Source: an uncultured Prevotellaceae bacterium
GTDB lineage: Bacteria > Bacteroidota > Bacteroidia > Bacteroidales > Muribaculaceae
Reading direction: 5' to 3'
NCBI GenBank assembly: GCA_900317325.1
Contig: ONGE01000021.1
Location: forward strand, 1 to 64,000
DNA: 64,000 nucleotides
Below are positions 55,101 to 62,569 of the stretch, piece after piece. How positions within the stretch are numbered: the stretch's first letter is position 1; each line of letters begins with the position of its first letter. The position numbers and the translations under genes are program-made. The notes under the pieces were generated by a model that did not search any database, was not told the DNA's origin, and worked only from the letters and a program-made list of their open reading frames with translations.

Positions 55101-55294
55101 ACCGTTTCGGGGATGACCACATCTCCAGTGTAATAATGAGGAGGGTAATCATAATCATTGAAGCCGTAAGTCACAGTGGCTTCGTTGCCGTTGATGTTGT
55201 AGTAGATGCCGTCTACCATGAAGTCAACGGCGTCAGCACTGGCTGGCAGCAGCAGGGCCAGCAGCAGGAGTATGGTTTTAATCAAGCTTTTCAT
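52172..55294 (-). CDS. secreted LRR_5-dockerin-FISUMP protein (operon gene 2)
   Basis: A 1040-residue exported protein: signal peptide; LRR_5 repeats (about 60-430); a linker ending in a GRTLHVPFGTANAY segment shared with the sisters; an unrecognised beta region (about 480-780, with SYHSASGEQPVWYSFGSAG); an NIADVN-flavour dockerin pair (about 783-840: GDVNNDDEVNIADVNATVDI and ADVNGDGEVTIADINAIIDI); a GGGSPSQ linker; and a C-terminal FISUMP domain (about 850-1040, VDLGLPSGTLWATCNIGA). The dockerin is therefore internal. It starts 71 bp after the upstream sister gene and has the 99-bp repeat at both of its ends. Confidence 0.87.
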   Translation of the reverse strand: MKSLIKTILLLLALLLPASADAVDFMVDGIYYNINGNEATVTYGFNDYDYPPHYYTGDVVIPETVTFDGITYPVTAIGEWAFGRSENMTSVVIPSSVTSIGTDAFYDCIGLTSVTIPGSVTTLGEEAFCVCRNLTSVTIPSSVTSIGNGAFGFCDNLTSLTVESGNTIYDSRDGCNAIIETASNTLIAGCQNTVIPNSVTAIGNYGFSGCIGLTSFNIPGSVTAIGEEAFRCCNGLTSVDIPNSVTVIGESAFDECENLTSVTIGDAVTTIGKWAFSGCSSLANLNLGNSVTTIGDQAFLSCHSLTNLFIPTSVTSIGSAAFNGCTGLTAIVVESGNTAYDSRGNCNALIETASNTLMQGCDNTIIPNSITAIGESAFYGCEGLTSVTIPGCVTTIGQSAFMNCHALMDVYCYITDPSSLSLDVFTFYYDGGYGNTHDGDYSGRTLHVPFGTANAYQNERAWSHCFGLIVEDLKIGDSRLVFTGVEEFPVIEMAPNAASGLNMIYVVYDTDGVGMSYHSASGEQPVWYSFGSAGSDNAEEIPGISWNDSTSTLGQVIPNTGYKIVEGNDTYYCWVVNYTDYILEMNDMSVNNDTPCDLLTFNIDGNGDAIPYYTVNGTRQVVDRDIKLTYHTLVSDDYEWQEHEVVESFPALDQGVEIVPPLCNTSFVLSGDRFLKYWGISQTIESDYFLTQAVDCRSIMDCLDLIYELNNGELGGKAPIQILFTGYPSDAVAHSVWEIATDPDFENIILQFNQDEVDYTFNDGGTYYVRYRVTNEAGTCEAYGETYVFTVFGRLQGDVNNDDEVNIADVNATVDIILSGNGDFHSADVNGDGEVTIADINAIIDIILGGGSPSQDDHEWVDLGLPSGTLWATCNIGANSPEENGDYFAWGETAPKDNYEWFTYKWYANYKLTKYYSKDGKTELEPEDDAAYVNWGPSWQMPSLEQVNELIDSCMWQRATINGVVGQLATGPNGNTLFLPATGYYYNDDLYKSGNLGIYWTRTLHSSNANVALTLYFNSEYTYRNNSDRCSGVTVRAVLC

Positions 55295-55348
55295 TGTCGT
55301 TTGGTGTTATTGCGTTTATTTTATTGTCTCAAAATCGGTCAGCATAAC
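55250..55348. repeat. 99-bp direct repeat, copy B
   Basis: Identical to 52083-52181, 3,167 bp away. Here it covers the start of the 52172 gene and most of the 71-bp spacer upstream, ending 17 bp short of the next stop codon. Confidence 0.85.
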
Positions 55349-55365
55349 CGGACCACGGGGGAGGA

Positions 55366-58275
55366 CTACTCCTGCGACACGCGCACGGCACGCACCTGCA
55401 GGTCGAAGCAGCGGGCTACATTCACGATCTGAGCGCTCCAACTGCCCGAAATGATGGCCATGCCGCAAGCCCAATCTGTATAATTCTTATGAAGCGTGCG
55501 TGACCAATATTGGCAGTCGAGAGGCATATACAACGTGTTGCCATTAGGGCCAATCACCAAGGTGACCATCGCTCCGTTGAAATAAGCCTTATCAAACGTG
55601 CAGTTATTGATCAACTCCTGCATTTGCTCTAATGACGGCATGCACCATGCCTGTCCCAAGTTCACGGTGGCGGCATCGTCCTGGGGCTCGAGTTCCGACA
55701 AGTTGTCAACCGTGCCGTAATGGCTATCGATGCAATACTTGGTCATTACATCTTCGGTGCCGTCGCACCACTTGTAAGTGTTCCAGTAATAGTAATCCTT
55801 GGGCTCGGTCTCGCCCCAGGCAAACGCGTCGCCGACCTCACCGGGGCTGTCGGCACCGACATCCCTCGTCGCCCACAGTGTACCACTGGGCAGGCCCAAG
55901 TCAACGTAATCCTGCTCGGGATTGGGGGCTGTATAGGCAAAAGCATGTACCGGGATGACTTGCTGCCCCCCATCGAATGCAGGGCTCTGGATAGTCACGT
56001 TGCCGTCGAATTGGCCTAGCGTGGTCGCCGTGAACATAACCGGCAACTGTACACTGGAACTGGCCGGCACGACGATGGTGATGGTCGGAGCGCTATTGTC
56101 TCCCTGCTTGAACGAGAAAGGTGCATTGGTGCTGGCGGTCATTGTCAAGGGCATCTCGGTGCAATTGACAACGGACAGTTCACTCGAGCATGTTTCTCCA
56201 ATGGCCGCTCCGCCCAAGTCAAGGTTCCCTTGATCGATATAGGCCTCGTTTTGCGACACAAGCACAGGACGCACAACACATCCCTCGTCGCGGGTGGCTC
56301 CGAAGCCGCCCTTATATTTCATCCCACGTGCATAGGCCGGATCGCCTGCTGACCAAAGCTCACGGGTCCAATAGCGACAGTTCCTGCCCGATACAACTTG
56401 ACTAGAGCCTTTGCGATAACCTGCGGGTGGCAGGAAAATGGAGTTCCCGTTGGGGCCGGTGACCAAATAACCACCCACGCCGTTCACTCCCTTCCACACC
56501 CAAGTGCATTTCTGTTGCAGTTCACCGTATTGGCTCTCGGTGGGCGTGCGCCACGCCGGGCCCCAGTTGGCAAATGCCGCATCGTCGGCGGGGTCCAGCA
56601 CGGTCTTGTTGTCAACCGTGCCGCAATCAAACCTGGTGCAGTACTTCGTCAATGAGTTTTCACTGCCGTTGCACCACTTGTAGGTGCTCCAGTCATAGTA
56701 ATTCTTGGGTGCGGTTTCACCCCAGGCGAAGTAGTCGCCGTATTCCTCGGGGCTGTTGGCGCCCACGTTGCATGTTGCCCACAGCGTGCCGCTGGGCAGT
56801 CCCAGGTCAACATACTCGTGATTAACCTGGGAGGGAGAGCCGCCGGCCAGGATAATGTCTATGATGGCATTGATGTCGGCAATGGTAACCTCGCCATCGC
56901 CGTTCACGTCGGCGGCATGGAAATCACCGTCTCCGCCAAGGATGATGTCGAAGATGGCATTGACGTCGGCGATATTGACCTCACCGTCATGGTTCACGTC
57001 ACCTTTCAAATCTGTTTCGGGCTCCATCTCCACAATCTGTCCGAAATAGGGATACCAATTCTCGTCGACTTGATAGACATCGATCGTTCCATGCGGTACA
57101 TGAAGCGTACGGGCCTCGTTATTATTAGAATAGAAGGCTTGATATTCCACCAACACGCTCGAGGGGTTGGTGATGTGGCAATACACATCCATCAGGTCCC
57201 TGCAGTTATAAAACGCATTCTCCCCGATGCTGGTGACCGATGCCGGAATCGTGACGCTCATCAGGCCGGCGCAGAGGGAGAACGCATAGCCGCCGATGAA
57301 GGTGATGGTGTTAGGAATAATCGTATTCTTGCAGCCGGCAATCAGCGTATTGGTTGTCGTTTCGATGATCGCATTACAGTCCTCTCGGGAATCATAGTTC
57401 GGGTTACCGCTCTCCACGGCTATGCTCGTTAAGCCACTGCAGCCGACAAACGGGGCGGAATCGATGAAGGTAACCGAACTGGGAATGGTCACGCTCGTCA
57501 GACTTGAGCAGGAAGCAAACGCGCAGCCGCCAATGCTGGTGACCGAGTTGGGGATAGTAATCTCCGTAAGATTCTTGCAGGAATGAAACGCGTTGTGGCC
57601 GATGCTGGTGACCGAATTGGGGATTGTGATGTGCGTCAAGTCAGTCAATCCATCAAACGCATTGTCCCCGATGCTGGTGACGGTGTTAGGAATAATTGAA
57701 TTCTTGCAGCCGGCAATCAGCGTATTGGTTGCCGTCTCGATGAGCGCATTGCAGTCCTCTCGGGAATCATACCATCGGTTACCACTATCTACCGTGATGC
57801 TCTGGAAGCCAGTACAGCCGTCAAACGCACGATAGCCGATATAGGAGACTGAGGCGGGGATTGCCAAGGCCGTCAGCTTTGAGCAATATGCAAATGCCTG
57901 CCTATCGATGTGGGTGACAGAGCCGGGGATAGTGATGCTCTTCAGGCCGCGGCAGCCCAAAAATGCCGACAAGTTGATCCTCGTGACGGAGCCCGGGATT
58001 GTCACGCTCGTCATGTAATTGCAGTAAAAAAATGCTTCGGGGTCAATGGCAGTGACCGCATAGGTCACACCATCGTAAGTGACCGTTTCGGGAATAGAGA
58101 CCTCACCGCTGTACCTGTCGGGATTGGAGTTGCTGTCGTCTCCTTCATAGGTCACTGCAGCTTCGTTGCCGTTGATGTTGTAGTAGATGCCGTCTACCAT
58201 GAAGTCATGGGCGGCGGCAGTGGCCGGCAACAGCAGCGCCAGCAGCAGGAATATGGTTTTAATCAAGCTTTTCAT
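55366..58275 (-). CDS. secreted LRR_5-dockerin protein with two FISUMP domains (operon gene 1)
   Basis: A 969-residue exported protein. Signal peptide MKSLIKTIFLLLALLLPATA; LRR_5 repeats (about 55-395); NIADVN-flavour dockerin pair (about 425-482: GDVNHDGEVNIADVNAIFDI and ADVNGDGEVTIADINAIIDI); GGSPSQ linker; FISUMP 1 (about 492-685); an Ig-like choice-of-anchor type domain (about 690-795, ending IPVHAFAYTA); FISUMP 2 (about 805-969). It is the most complex of the three sister genes and the first of the likely operon. Upstream, minus-strand CAACTTTG at about 58312 is one base from the -7 consensus. Confidence 0.87.
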   Translation of the reverse strand: MKSLIKTIFLLLALLLPATAAAHDFMVDGIYYNINGNEAAVTYEGDDSNSNPDRYSGEVSIPETVTYDGVTYAVTAIDPEAFFYCNYMTSVTIPGSVTRINLSAFLGCRGLKSITIPGSVTHIDRQAFAYCSKLTALAIPASVSYIGYRAFDGCTGFQSITVDSGNRWYDSREDCNALIETATNTLIAGCKNSIIPNTVTSIGDNAFDGLTDLTHITIPNSVTSIGHNAFHSCKNLTEITIPNSVTSIGGCAFASCSSLTSVTIPSSVTFIDSAPFVGCSGLTSIAVESGNPNYDSREDCNAIIETTTNTLIAGCKNTIIPNTITFIGGYAFSLCAGLMSVTIPASVTSIGENAFYNCRDLMDVYCHITNPSSVLVEYQAFYSNNNEARTLHVPHGTIDVYQVDENWYPYFGQIVEMEPETDLKGDVNHDGEVNIADVNAIFDIILGGDGDFHAADVNGDGEVTIADINAIIDIILAGGSPSQVNHEYVDLGLPSGTLWATCNVGANSPEEYGDYFAWGETAPKNYYDWSTYKWCNGSENSLTKYCTRFDCGTVDNKTVLDPADDAAFANWGPAWRTPTESQYGELQQKCTWVWKGVNGVGGYLVTGPNGNSIFLPPAGYRKGSSQVVSGRNCRYWTRELWSAGDPAYARGMKYKGGFGATRDEGCVVRPVLVSQNEAYIDQGNLDLGGAAIGETCSSELSVVNCTEMPLTMTASTNAPFSFKQGDNSAPTITIVVPASSSVQLPVMFTATTLGQFDGNVTIQSPAFDGGQQVIPVHAFAYTAPNPEQDYVDLGLPSGTLWATRDVGADSPGEVGDAFAWGETEPKDYYYWNTYKWCDGTEDVMTKYCIDSHYGTVDNLSELEPQDDAATVNLGQAWCMPSLEQMQELINNCTFDKAYFNGAMVTLVIGPNGNTLYMPLDCQYWSRTLHKNYTDWACGMAIISGSWSAQIVNVARCFDLQVRAVRVSQE

Positions 58276-58411
58276 CGTTGTTATGGGTATTTCGTGTTGT
58301 TAATTGCTGTCGCAAAGTTGCATATAATCGAGTAAGAAAACAAATTTTTTTTCGACAAAAACACCCACCATCAGCAAAAAACCGAAAAAGTGTAAAACAA
58401 TTAGACAACAT

Positions 58412-58514
58412 ATGCTCGCGTTGCTCGCCGATTAGAGAGTTTTTTGAACGGGCTTCGCCCGTGCTTAATGTTTAGTGTTTAGTGTTTAATGACGGGGCCA
58501 CGGCGCCAGCCGTT
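58412..58514. repeat. left arm of long inverted repeat flanking the 58843 gene
   Basis: 58436-58514 is the reverse complement of 61006-61084 with one mismatch in 79 bp. It contains the hairpins ACGGGCTTCGCCCGT (58448-58462) and a CGGCGCCAGCCG palindrome (58501-58512). ATGCTCGCG TTGCTCGC at 58412-58428 is the reverse complement of 61121-61137, so the similarity extends beyond the 79 bp with an insertion. The 58276-58842 spacer contains no gene. Confidence 0.85.
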
Positions 58515-58550
58515 TCATAGTGATTAGAGAGGCATCCGCCCCCCTGTTTT

Positions 58551-58690
58551 TCAAACAACCTGAACAACAGAATAATAAATAATAAAGTTGTTTGTGTTGT
58601 TTAATGGTTGTTCCTGTTGTTTGATTAATGTGTGCGGATGCCATCAGAAAAATCAGATTAATCAGTAGTTTGAAAAATGTGTGCGGATGC
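58551..58690. repeat. GTTGTT-type hairpin element and GTGTGCGGATGC repeats
   Basis: 58551-58629 forms an imperfect hairpin; its right half (58587-58629) resembles the arm at 45430-45472 (GTTGTT repeats ending TTGATTAAT or CTGATTAAT). It is followed by two copies of GTGTGCGGATGC about 49 bp apart (58630-58641 and 58679-58690), each after TGATTAATGT or TGAAAAAT-type sequence. Confidence 0.6.
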
Positions 58691-58765
58691 TATTCGTGTA
58701 ATTCGTAGTTTCAAAAAAGTGTGATTCGTAGTTTTTTTTAGGAGGGATGAATGGATGAGAAGATG

Positions 58766-58800
58766 AGCCCCGAAAGCTGGCAAATGGCTCTCGGGGCTCG
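58766..58800 (-). terminator. terminator hairpin of the 58843 gene
   Basis: Stem GAGCCCCGAAAGC (58766-58778) with GCTCTCGGGGCTC (58788-58800), 12 of 13 pairs, 9-nt loop, 42 bp past the stop. Only a weak T-rich tail follows. Confidence 0.65.
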
Positions 58801-58842
58801 TATGATTTGAGTGTCGTCAAGCGGCGCTAGGCCCTTGGTGTA

Positions 58843-60633
58843 CTAGTTCGAGGTGGCGCGCACGGGACGGATGGTATTGCCGTAGCAACGCTTGGTGTAG
58901 AAGAAGTACCAGTCTTCGGAATAGAAGGTGAAGAAGATGCCGCCGTTCGGCATCTCCTCGTCGATACTGGTTGACCAATACTGTCCGGACCAGCCCCTCT
59001 CGACGTTTTGACTGCCGGCGCGGAGGCCAGCAGCGGGCAAGAAGATGCTGTTGCCATTGGGACCGGTAATCTGCACGCCGTACACGCCGTTCCGCTGCTT
59101 CCATGAGCGGGCGGTGTAGTTGTACAGCTCTTCTAACTGGTCATAGGTGGGCGTGCGCCACGACGGACCCCAGTTCACATAGGCGGCATCGTCGGCAAGC
59201 CCCAGCTCGGTCTTGTCATCGACAAAACCGTTATAGCCGAGGAGTTCGTCGTTGCAGTACTTAGTGAATCCTGAATGTTCAACGCCGCTCTTGTACCACT
59301 TGTAGGTGTCCCAACTGTAATAATCCTTGGTCATGGTCTCGCCCCAGGCAAAGTAGTCTCCGTAGTCCTCGGGGCTGCTGGCACCAATGTTGCATGTGGC
59401 CCACAGCGTGCCGCTGGGCAGTCCCAGGTTAACGTATTGGTGCTCATCGGCGCCGCTGGTGATGGCAAGCGCATGAACAGGAATAACGGTTTGACCTCCA
59501 TCGAGAGCAGGGCTCCGGAAGGTCACATTGCCGTTGGCGTCGCCAGGATTGCCGGCCGTGAACATCACAGTCACTGGGGCGATGGCATTGCCCGCTACCT
59601 CGACAGTGATGCTCGAAGCGCTGCCACTGCCCTGTTTCAGCATGAACGGCTCATCGGCAACGACTGTCAAGGTCACTGCCTGGTTGGTGTTATTGATGAT
59701 GGTCAGTTGGTCGTAGCGTGTCACACCGTTGAACACTTGACCAAAGTCAAGACTTTGCTGCTTGATGTGAAGGGCACGCTCATCGGCCGTCGAAACGTGC
59801 ACGGCACGGACGGTAAATCCGGCGCGGCGGCCGACCATCTGGGGGTAAAAATGCGGATCATCCGATTCGAAGCTTAAACCGTAGGCATATTGTGCTTGGT
59901 TGTAGTCGACCGTGCGCGACCAATAGTAGCCCCTTTTGCCCTCATGGGTCACCGAGGTGGTAGAGCGGTAGCCTGCCGCGGGCAAGAAGATGCTGTTCCC
60001 ATTGGGACCGGTAACCAAGTTGCCGTTCACGCCTTTCCTTGTAGTCCAATGCCATGTGCAATTATTGCACAGCTCATCGTACTGCTGGGCAGACGGCATG
60101 CGCCATGACGGGCCCCAGTTCGCATAGGCGGCATCATCGGCGAGTTCCAGTTCAATCTCGTCGTAAATCCAGAATTTAGTGGGATCGTACTTCGTCATCG
60201 ACCATTCATTGCCTTCGCACCACTTGTAATTGTTCCAGTTATAGTTGCCCTCCTTGGTCTCGGTCTCGCCCCAAGCATAATGGTCGCCAAATTCCTCGGG
60301 GCTGCTGGCGCCGATGTTGCATGTGGCCCACATCGTGCCGCTGGGCAGACCCAGGTCAACGTACTCGTGGTCGTCGGGGCTGGGGGCTCCTCCGCCCAGG
60401 ATGATGTCGATGATGGTATTGACATCGGCAATGTTGATTTCGCCGTCGCCATTGACATCGGCAGCGGTAGTTGACTCAGAACCATCCAGGATGATATCGA
60501 TGACGGCGTTCACATCGGCAATATTGACCTCTTGGTCGCCATTCACGTCACCGTAGATGCTCTGAGCGTGGGCTGCGGCTGGAAGCATCAGCACTCCCAG
60601 CAGCAAAACGAGTATTTGCAGGATTTTCTTCAT
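58843..60633 (-). CDS. secreted protein with N-terminal dockerin and two FISUMP domains
   Basis: A 596-residue exported protein (MKKILQILVLLLGVLMLPAA signal peptide). NIADVN-flavour dockerin pair directly after it (about 27-83: GDVNGDQEVNIADVNAVIDI and ADVNGDGEINIADVNTIIDI); GGGAPSPDDHEY linker; FISUMP 1 (about 93-285); an Ig-like domain (about 292-395, ending IPVHALAITS); FISUMP 2 (about 400-596). This is the same FISUMP-Ig-FISUMP block as in the 55366 gene, without the LRR part. It has a full promoter upstream and is bracketed by 79-bp inverted repeats. Confidence 0.87.
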   Translation of the reverse strand: MKKILQILVLLLGVLMLPAAAHAQSIYGDVNGDQEVNIADVNAVIDIILDGSESTTAADVNGDGEINIADVNTIIDIILGGGAPSPDDHEYVDLGLPSGTMWATCNIGASSPEEFGDHYAWGETETKEGNYNWNNYKWCEGNEWSMTKYDPTKFWIYDEIELELADDAAYANWGPSWRMPSAQQYDELCNNCTWHWTTRKGVNGNLVTGPNGNSIFLPAAGYRSTTSVTHEGKRGYYWSRTVDYNQAQYAYGLSFESDDPHFYPQMVGRRAGFTVRAVHVSTADERALHIKQQSLDFGQVFNGVTRYDQLTIINNTNQAVTLTVVADEPFMLKQGSGSASSITVEVAGNAIAPVTVMFTAGNPGDANGNVTFRSPALDGGQTVIPVHALAITSGADEHQYVNLGLPSGTLWATCNIGASSPEDYGDYFAWGETMTKDYYSWDTYKWYKSGVEHSGFTKYCNDELLGYNGFVDDKTELGLADDAAYVNWGPSWRTPTYDQLEELYNYTARSWKQRNGVYGVQITGPNGNSIFLPAAGLRAGSQNVERGWSGQYWSTSIDEEMPNGGIFFTFYSEDWYFFYTKRCYGNTIRPVRATSN

Positions 60634-60675
60634 AATACAATAGATTTATTAAGTTTATAGTGGTTTTTATACCCG

Positions 60676-60706
60676 CAAAGTTAATGGTTTATCACGAAAA
60701 AGTCAA
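60676..60706 (-). promoter_or_regulatory. promoter of the 58843-60633 gene
   Basis: Minus-strand TTG (60704-60706), 20-bp spacer, TAACTTTG (60676-60683): full consensus match, 43 bp before the start. Confidence 0.65.
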
Positions 60707-60855
60707 GAAAAACTAAGAATTATACGAATAAAACGAAAGGCTTCGGCACGCCGTTGGTTTTGAAGACAAGAAGTACAAGAAAGACAATTTATTGGTTATC
60801 AGTAAGATAAAACTTCTTGTCTTCCCAACTATCAGAGCCGAAGCCTCTCTAAACT

Positions 60856-61137
60856 GCGAGCAATGCGAGCATCACCTGGTGTTTGAACAATAATTGCAGT
60901 CGGTGGAGCGGCCACGCCAAGGCGAGGCCCTACTGTGCGGTTGCCTCACTAAACACTATGAAACGGCTGGCGCCGTGGATAATGGATAAGGGATAATGTT
61001 TAATGAACGGCTGGCGCCGTGGCCCCGTCATTAAACACTAAACACTAAACATTAAGCACGGGCGCAGCCCGTTCAAAAAACTCTATGCACGGGCGAAGCC
61101 CGTTAAAAACTCTCTAAACTGCGAGCAACGCGAGCAT
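60856..61137. repeat. cluster of interspersed palindromic repeats; right arm of the long inverted repeat
   Basis: Contains GCGAGCAATGCGAGCAT (60856-60872), an inverted 22-bp match to 45093-45114 (about 60919-60940), two copies of AACGGCTGGCGCCGTGG (60962-60978 and 61006-61022), the 79-bp right arm (61006-61084), hairpins ACGGGCGCAGCCCGT (61058-61072) and ACGGGCGAAGCCCGT (61089-61103), and GCGAGCAACGCGAGCAT (61121-61137). The 60634-61141 spacer holds no gene. Confidence 0.85.
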
Positions 61138-61141
61138 TCTT

Positions 61142-62365
61142 CTAATCCCAATTATTGCTCATCACGAAGTGGATGAGGGCGGTGACGTCGCTGATGTTGA
61201 TGTCGCTGTCCAGGTTCACATTGGCGTTAGTCGGGTTGATGCCCGAATCATGGCCTGTGAGCAGGTAGTCGATCAGGACCGTCACATCGCTGATGTTCAC
61301 ATGGCCGTCATCGTTCACGTCGCCGCGCAGGACGGCACTTCGGTCGGTAAAGTAGCCGGGAGCGGTTGGGCCGCCGTCGATGCGGGCGTAGGTCTTGTCG
61401 GTGTAGTCGGGATTGTAGGTGGTGCCCTTGCCGCCCGTGAGCTTCTTGCAGTCCCGGAACATGTTGGTAGAGAATGCGACATCCCTTGTAAACCAGCCCC
61501 TGCTGACATAGACGGTAGTCAGCCTCAAGCAGGACTCAAACATCGAGCCCATATTTGTCACACTGGTCGTGTTGAACTTGGTCAAGTCGAGGCTCGTCAA
61601 GTTGCGGCAACCGCCGAACATCAGTGCCATATTGGTCACTTGAGACGTGCCGAAGTTACTCACATCAAGGCTCGCCAGACTCTCGCAGTCACAGAACATG
61701 TAGCTCATGTCGGTCACGAGATCGGTGTTGAAGTGGCTGACGTCAAGGCTCGTGAGGTTTTCTAGGTCATAGAACATGGCGAACATGTCGGTCACGCTGG
61801 CGGTGTTGAAACTGCTCACGTCGAGGCTTCGCAAGTTCGTGCAGAATTCAAACATGGCACTCATGTCGGTTACCTGCGAGGTGTTGAAATTGCTCAGGTC
61901 AAGCGTCTCCAAGCCAAGACAGGAATCAAACATGGCCGACATCGTTCTCACATTAGAGGTGTTGAAACGGCTCAAGTCAAGGCTCGTCAAGCTATAACAG
62001 TAATAGAACATGTAAGCCATGTCGGTTACCGCGCTGGTGTTCAGGTGGTTGATGCCGGTAATGGTCTGCAGGTGATACATGTCGCCAAACCATCCGTGTG
62101 TCGAAGTTGGGCGAGCATTGGCAAACGACGAATCAAAAACTACGGTGGTCACATTGTTGTAGTAATCGGCCCAGCCGGGGACATCGGCACCGGTGTTCAG
62201 GTCGAAGGTGGCGCCGGGACGCGTACTGCGCAGGTTGTCGTAATAGAACGTGAGCGTCGTGTTAGATGACGTGTAGCAGGCATAGGCCTCGGCAGCGCTG
62301 GCACCGAGGGCACACATCATGGCCGCAACCAGGACGACCAGCCGTAAGGGTATGGATGTTTTCAT
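61142..62365 (-). CDS. secreted DUF285-type LRR protein with C-terminal dockerin
   Basis: A 407-residue exported protein (signal peptide 1-25). After an N-terminal segment (AEAYACYTSSNTTLTFYYDN) it has seven tandem ~25-residue repeats of the DUF285/BspA-surface type (about 108-285; pattern NTSQVTDMSAMFEFCTNLRS then LDVSSF). The dockerin-like pair ends it (about 347-403: GDVNDDGHVNISDVTVLIDY and ANVNLDSDINISDVTALIHF), NISDVT flavour. A minus-strand TAAATTTG lies at 62405-62412. Such repeats are found on surface proteins of Bacteroidetes, Firmicutes and Mycoplasma; ligand unknown. Confidence 0.86.
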   Translation of the reverse strand: MKTSIPLRLVVLVAAMMCALGASAAEAYACYTSSNTTLTFYYDNLRSTRPGATFDLNTGADVPGWADYYNNVTTVVFDSSFANARPTSTHGWFGDMYHLQTITGINHLNTSAVTDMAYMFYYCYSLTSLDLSRFNTSNVRTMSAMFDSCLGLETLDLSNFNTSQVTDMSAMFEFCTNLRSLDVSSFNTASVTDMFAMFYDLENLTSLDVSHFNTDLVTDMSYMFCDCESLASLDVSNFGTSQVTNMALMFGGCRNLTSLDLTKFNTTSVTNMGSMFESCLRLTTVYVSRGWFTRDVAFSTNMFRDCKKLTGGKGTTYNPDYTDKTYARIDGGPTAPGYFTDRSAVLRGDVNDDGHVNISDVTVLIDYLLTGHDSGINPTNANVNLDSDINISDVTALIHFVMSNNWD

Positions 62366-62404
62366 AACTATCTGCGTTTAAAGGGTGAATAACGTAACGT
62401 GTCG

Positions 62405-62412
62405 CAAATTTA
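62405..62412 (-). promoter_or_regulatory. -7 element for the 61142-62365 gene
   Basis: Minus-strand TAAATTTG, exact TAnnTTTG, 40 bp before the start at 62365; a TTG lies 24 bp further up, a little too far. Confidence 0.45.
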
Positions 62413-62516
62413 GTGAAAAATTCTGTATTTTACCCACAAGAAGCGCCTAATCCTTGTTCGACGACATCGGCAGGTCATCTTGTAAGCTGAAATCAACCGT
62501 TGCGATAAAGAAGCAA

Positions 62517-62547
62517 ATCCCTCACACCCCGCAAGGGCATGAGGGAT
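62517..62547 (-). terminator. terminator hairpin of the 62570 gene
   Basis: Stem ATCCCTCA (62517-62524) with TGAGGGAT (62540-62547), extended inside by CCC with GGG; 22 bp past the stop of the partial gene. Confidence 0.7.
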
Positions 62548-62569
62548 ATGGCCTGATGTTGTTGAAAAC

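Noticed and set aside
49638..58275. Regular DNA repeats of about 69 bp suggesting a CRISPR-like array
   Set aside because: The period equals 23 codons and stays in frame; it is the LRR_5 protein repeat, with no constant repeat and unique spacer pattern.
58412..61137. A composite transposon or insertion sequence bounded by inverted repeats
   Set aside because: No transposase, integrase or target-site duplication is seen; the only enclosed gene is a dockerin-FISUMP surface protein. The repeat modules also occur singly elsewhere.
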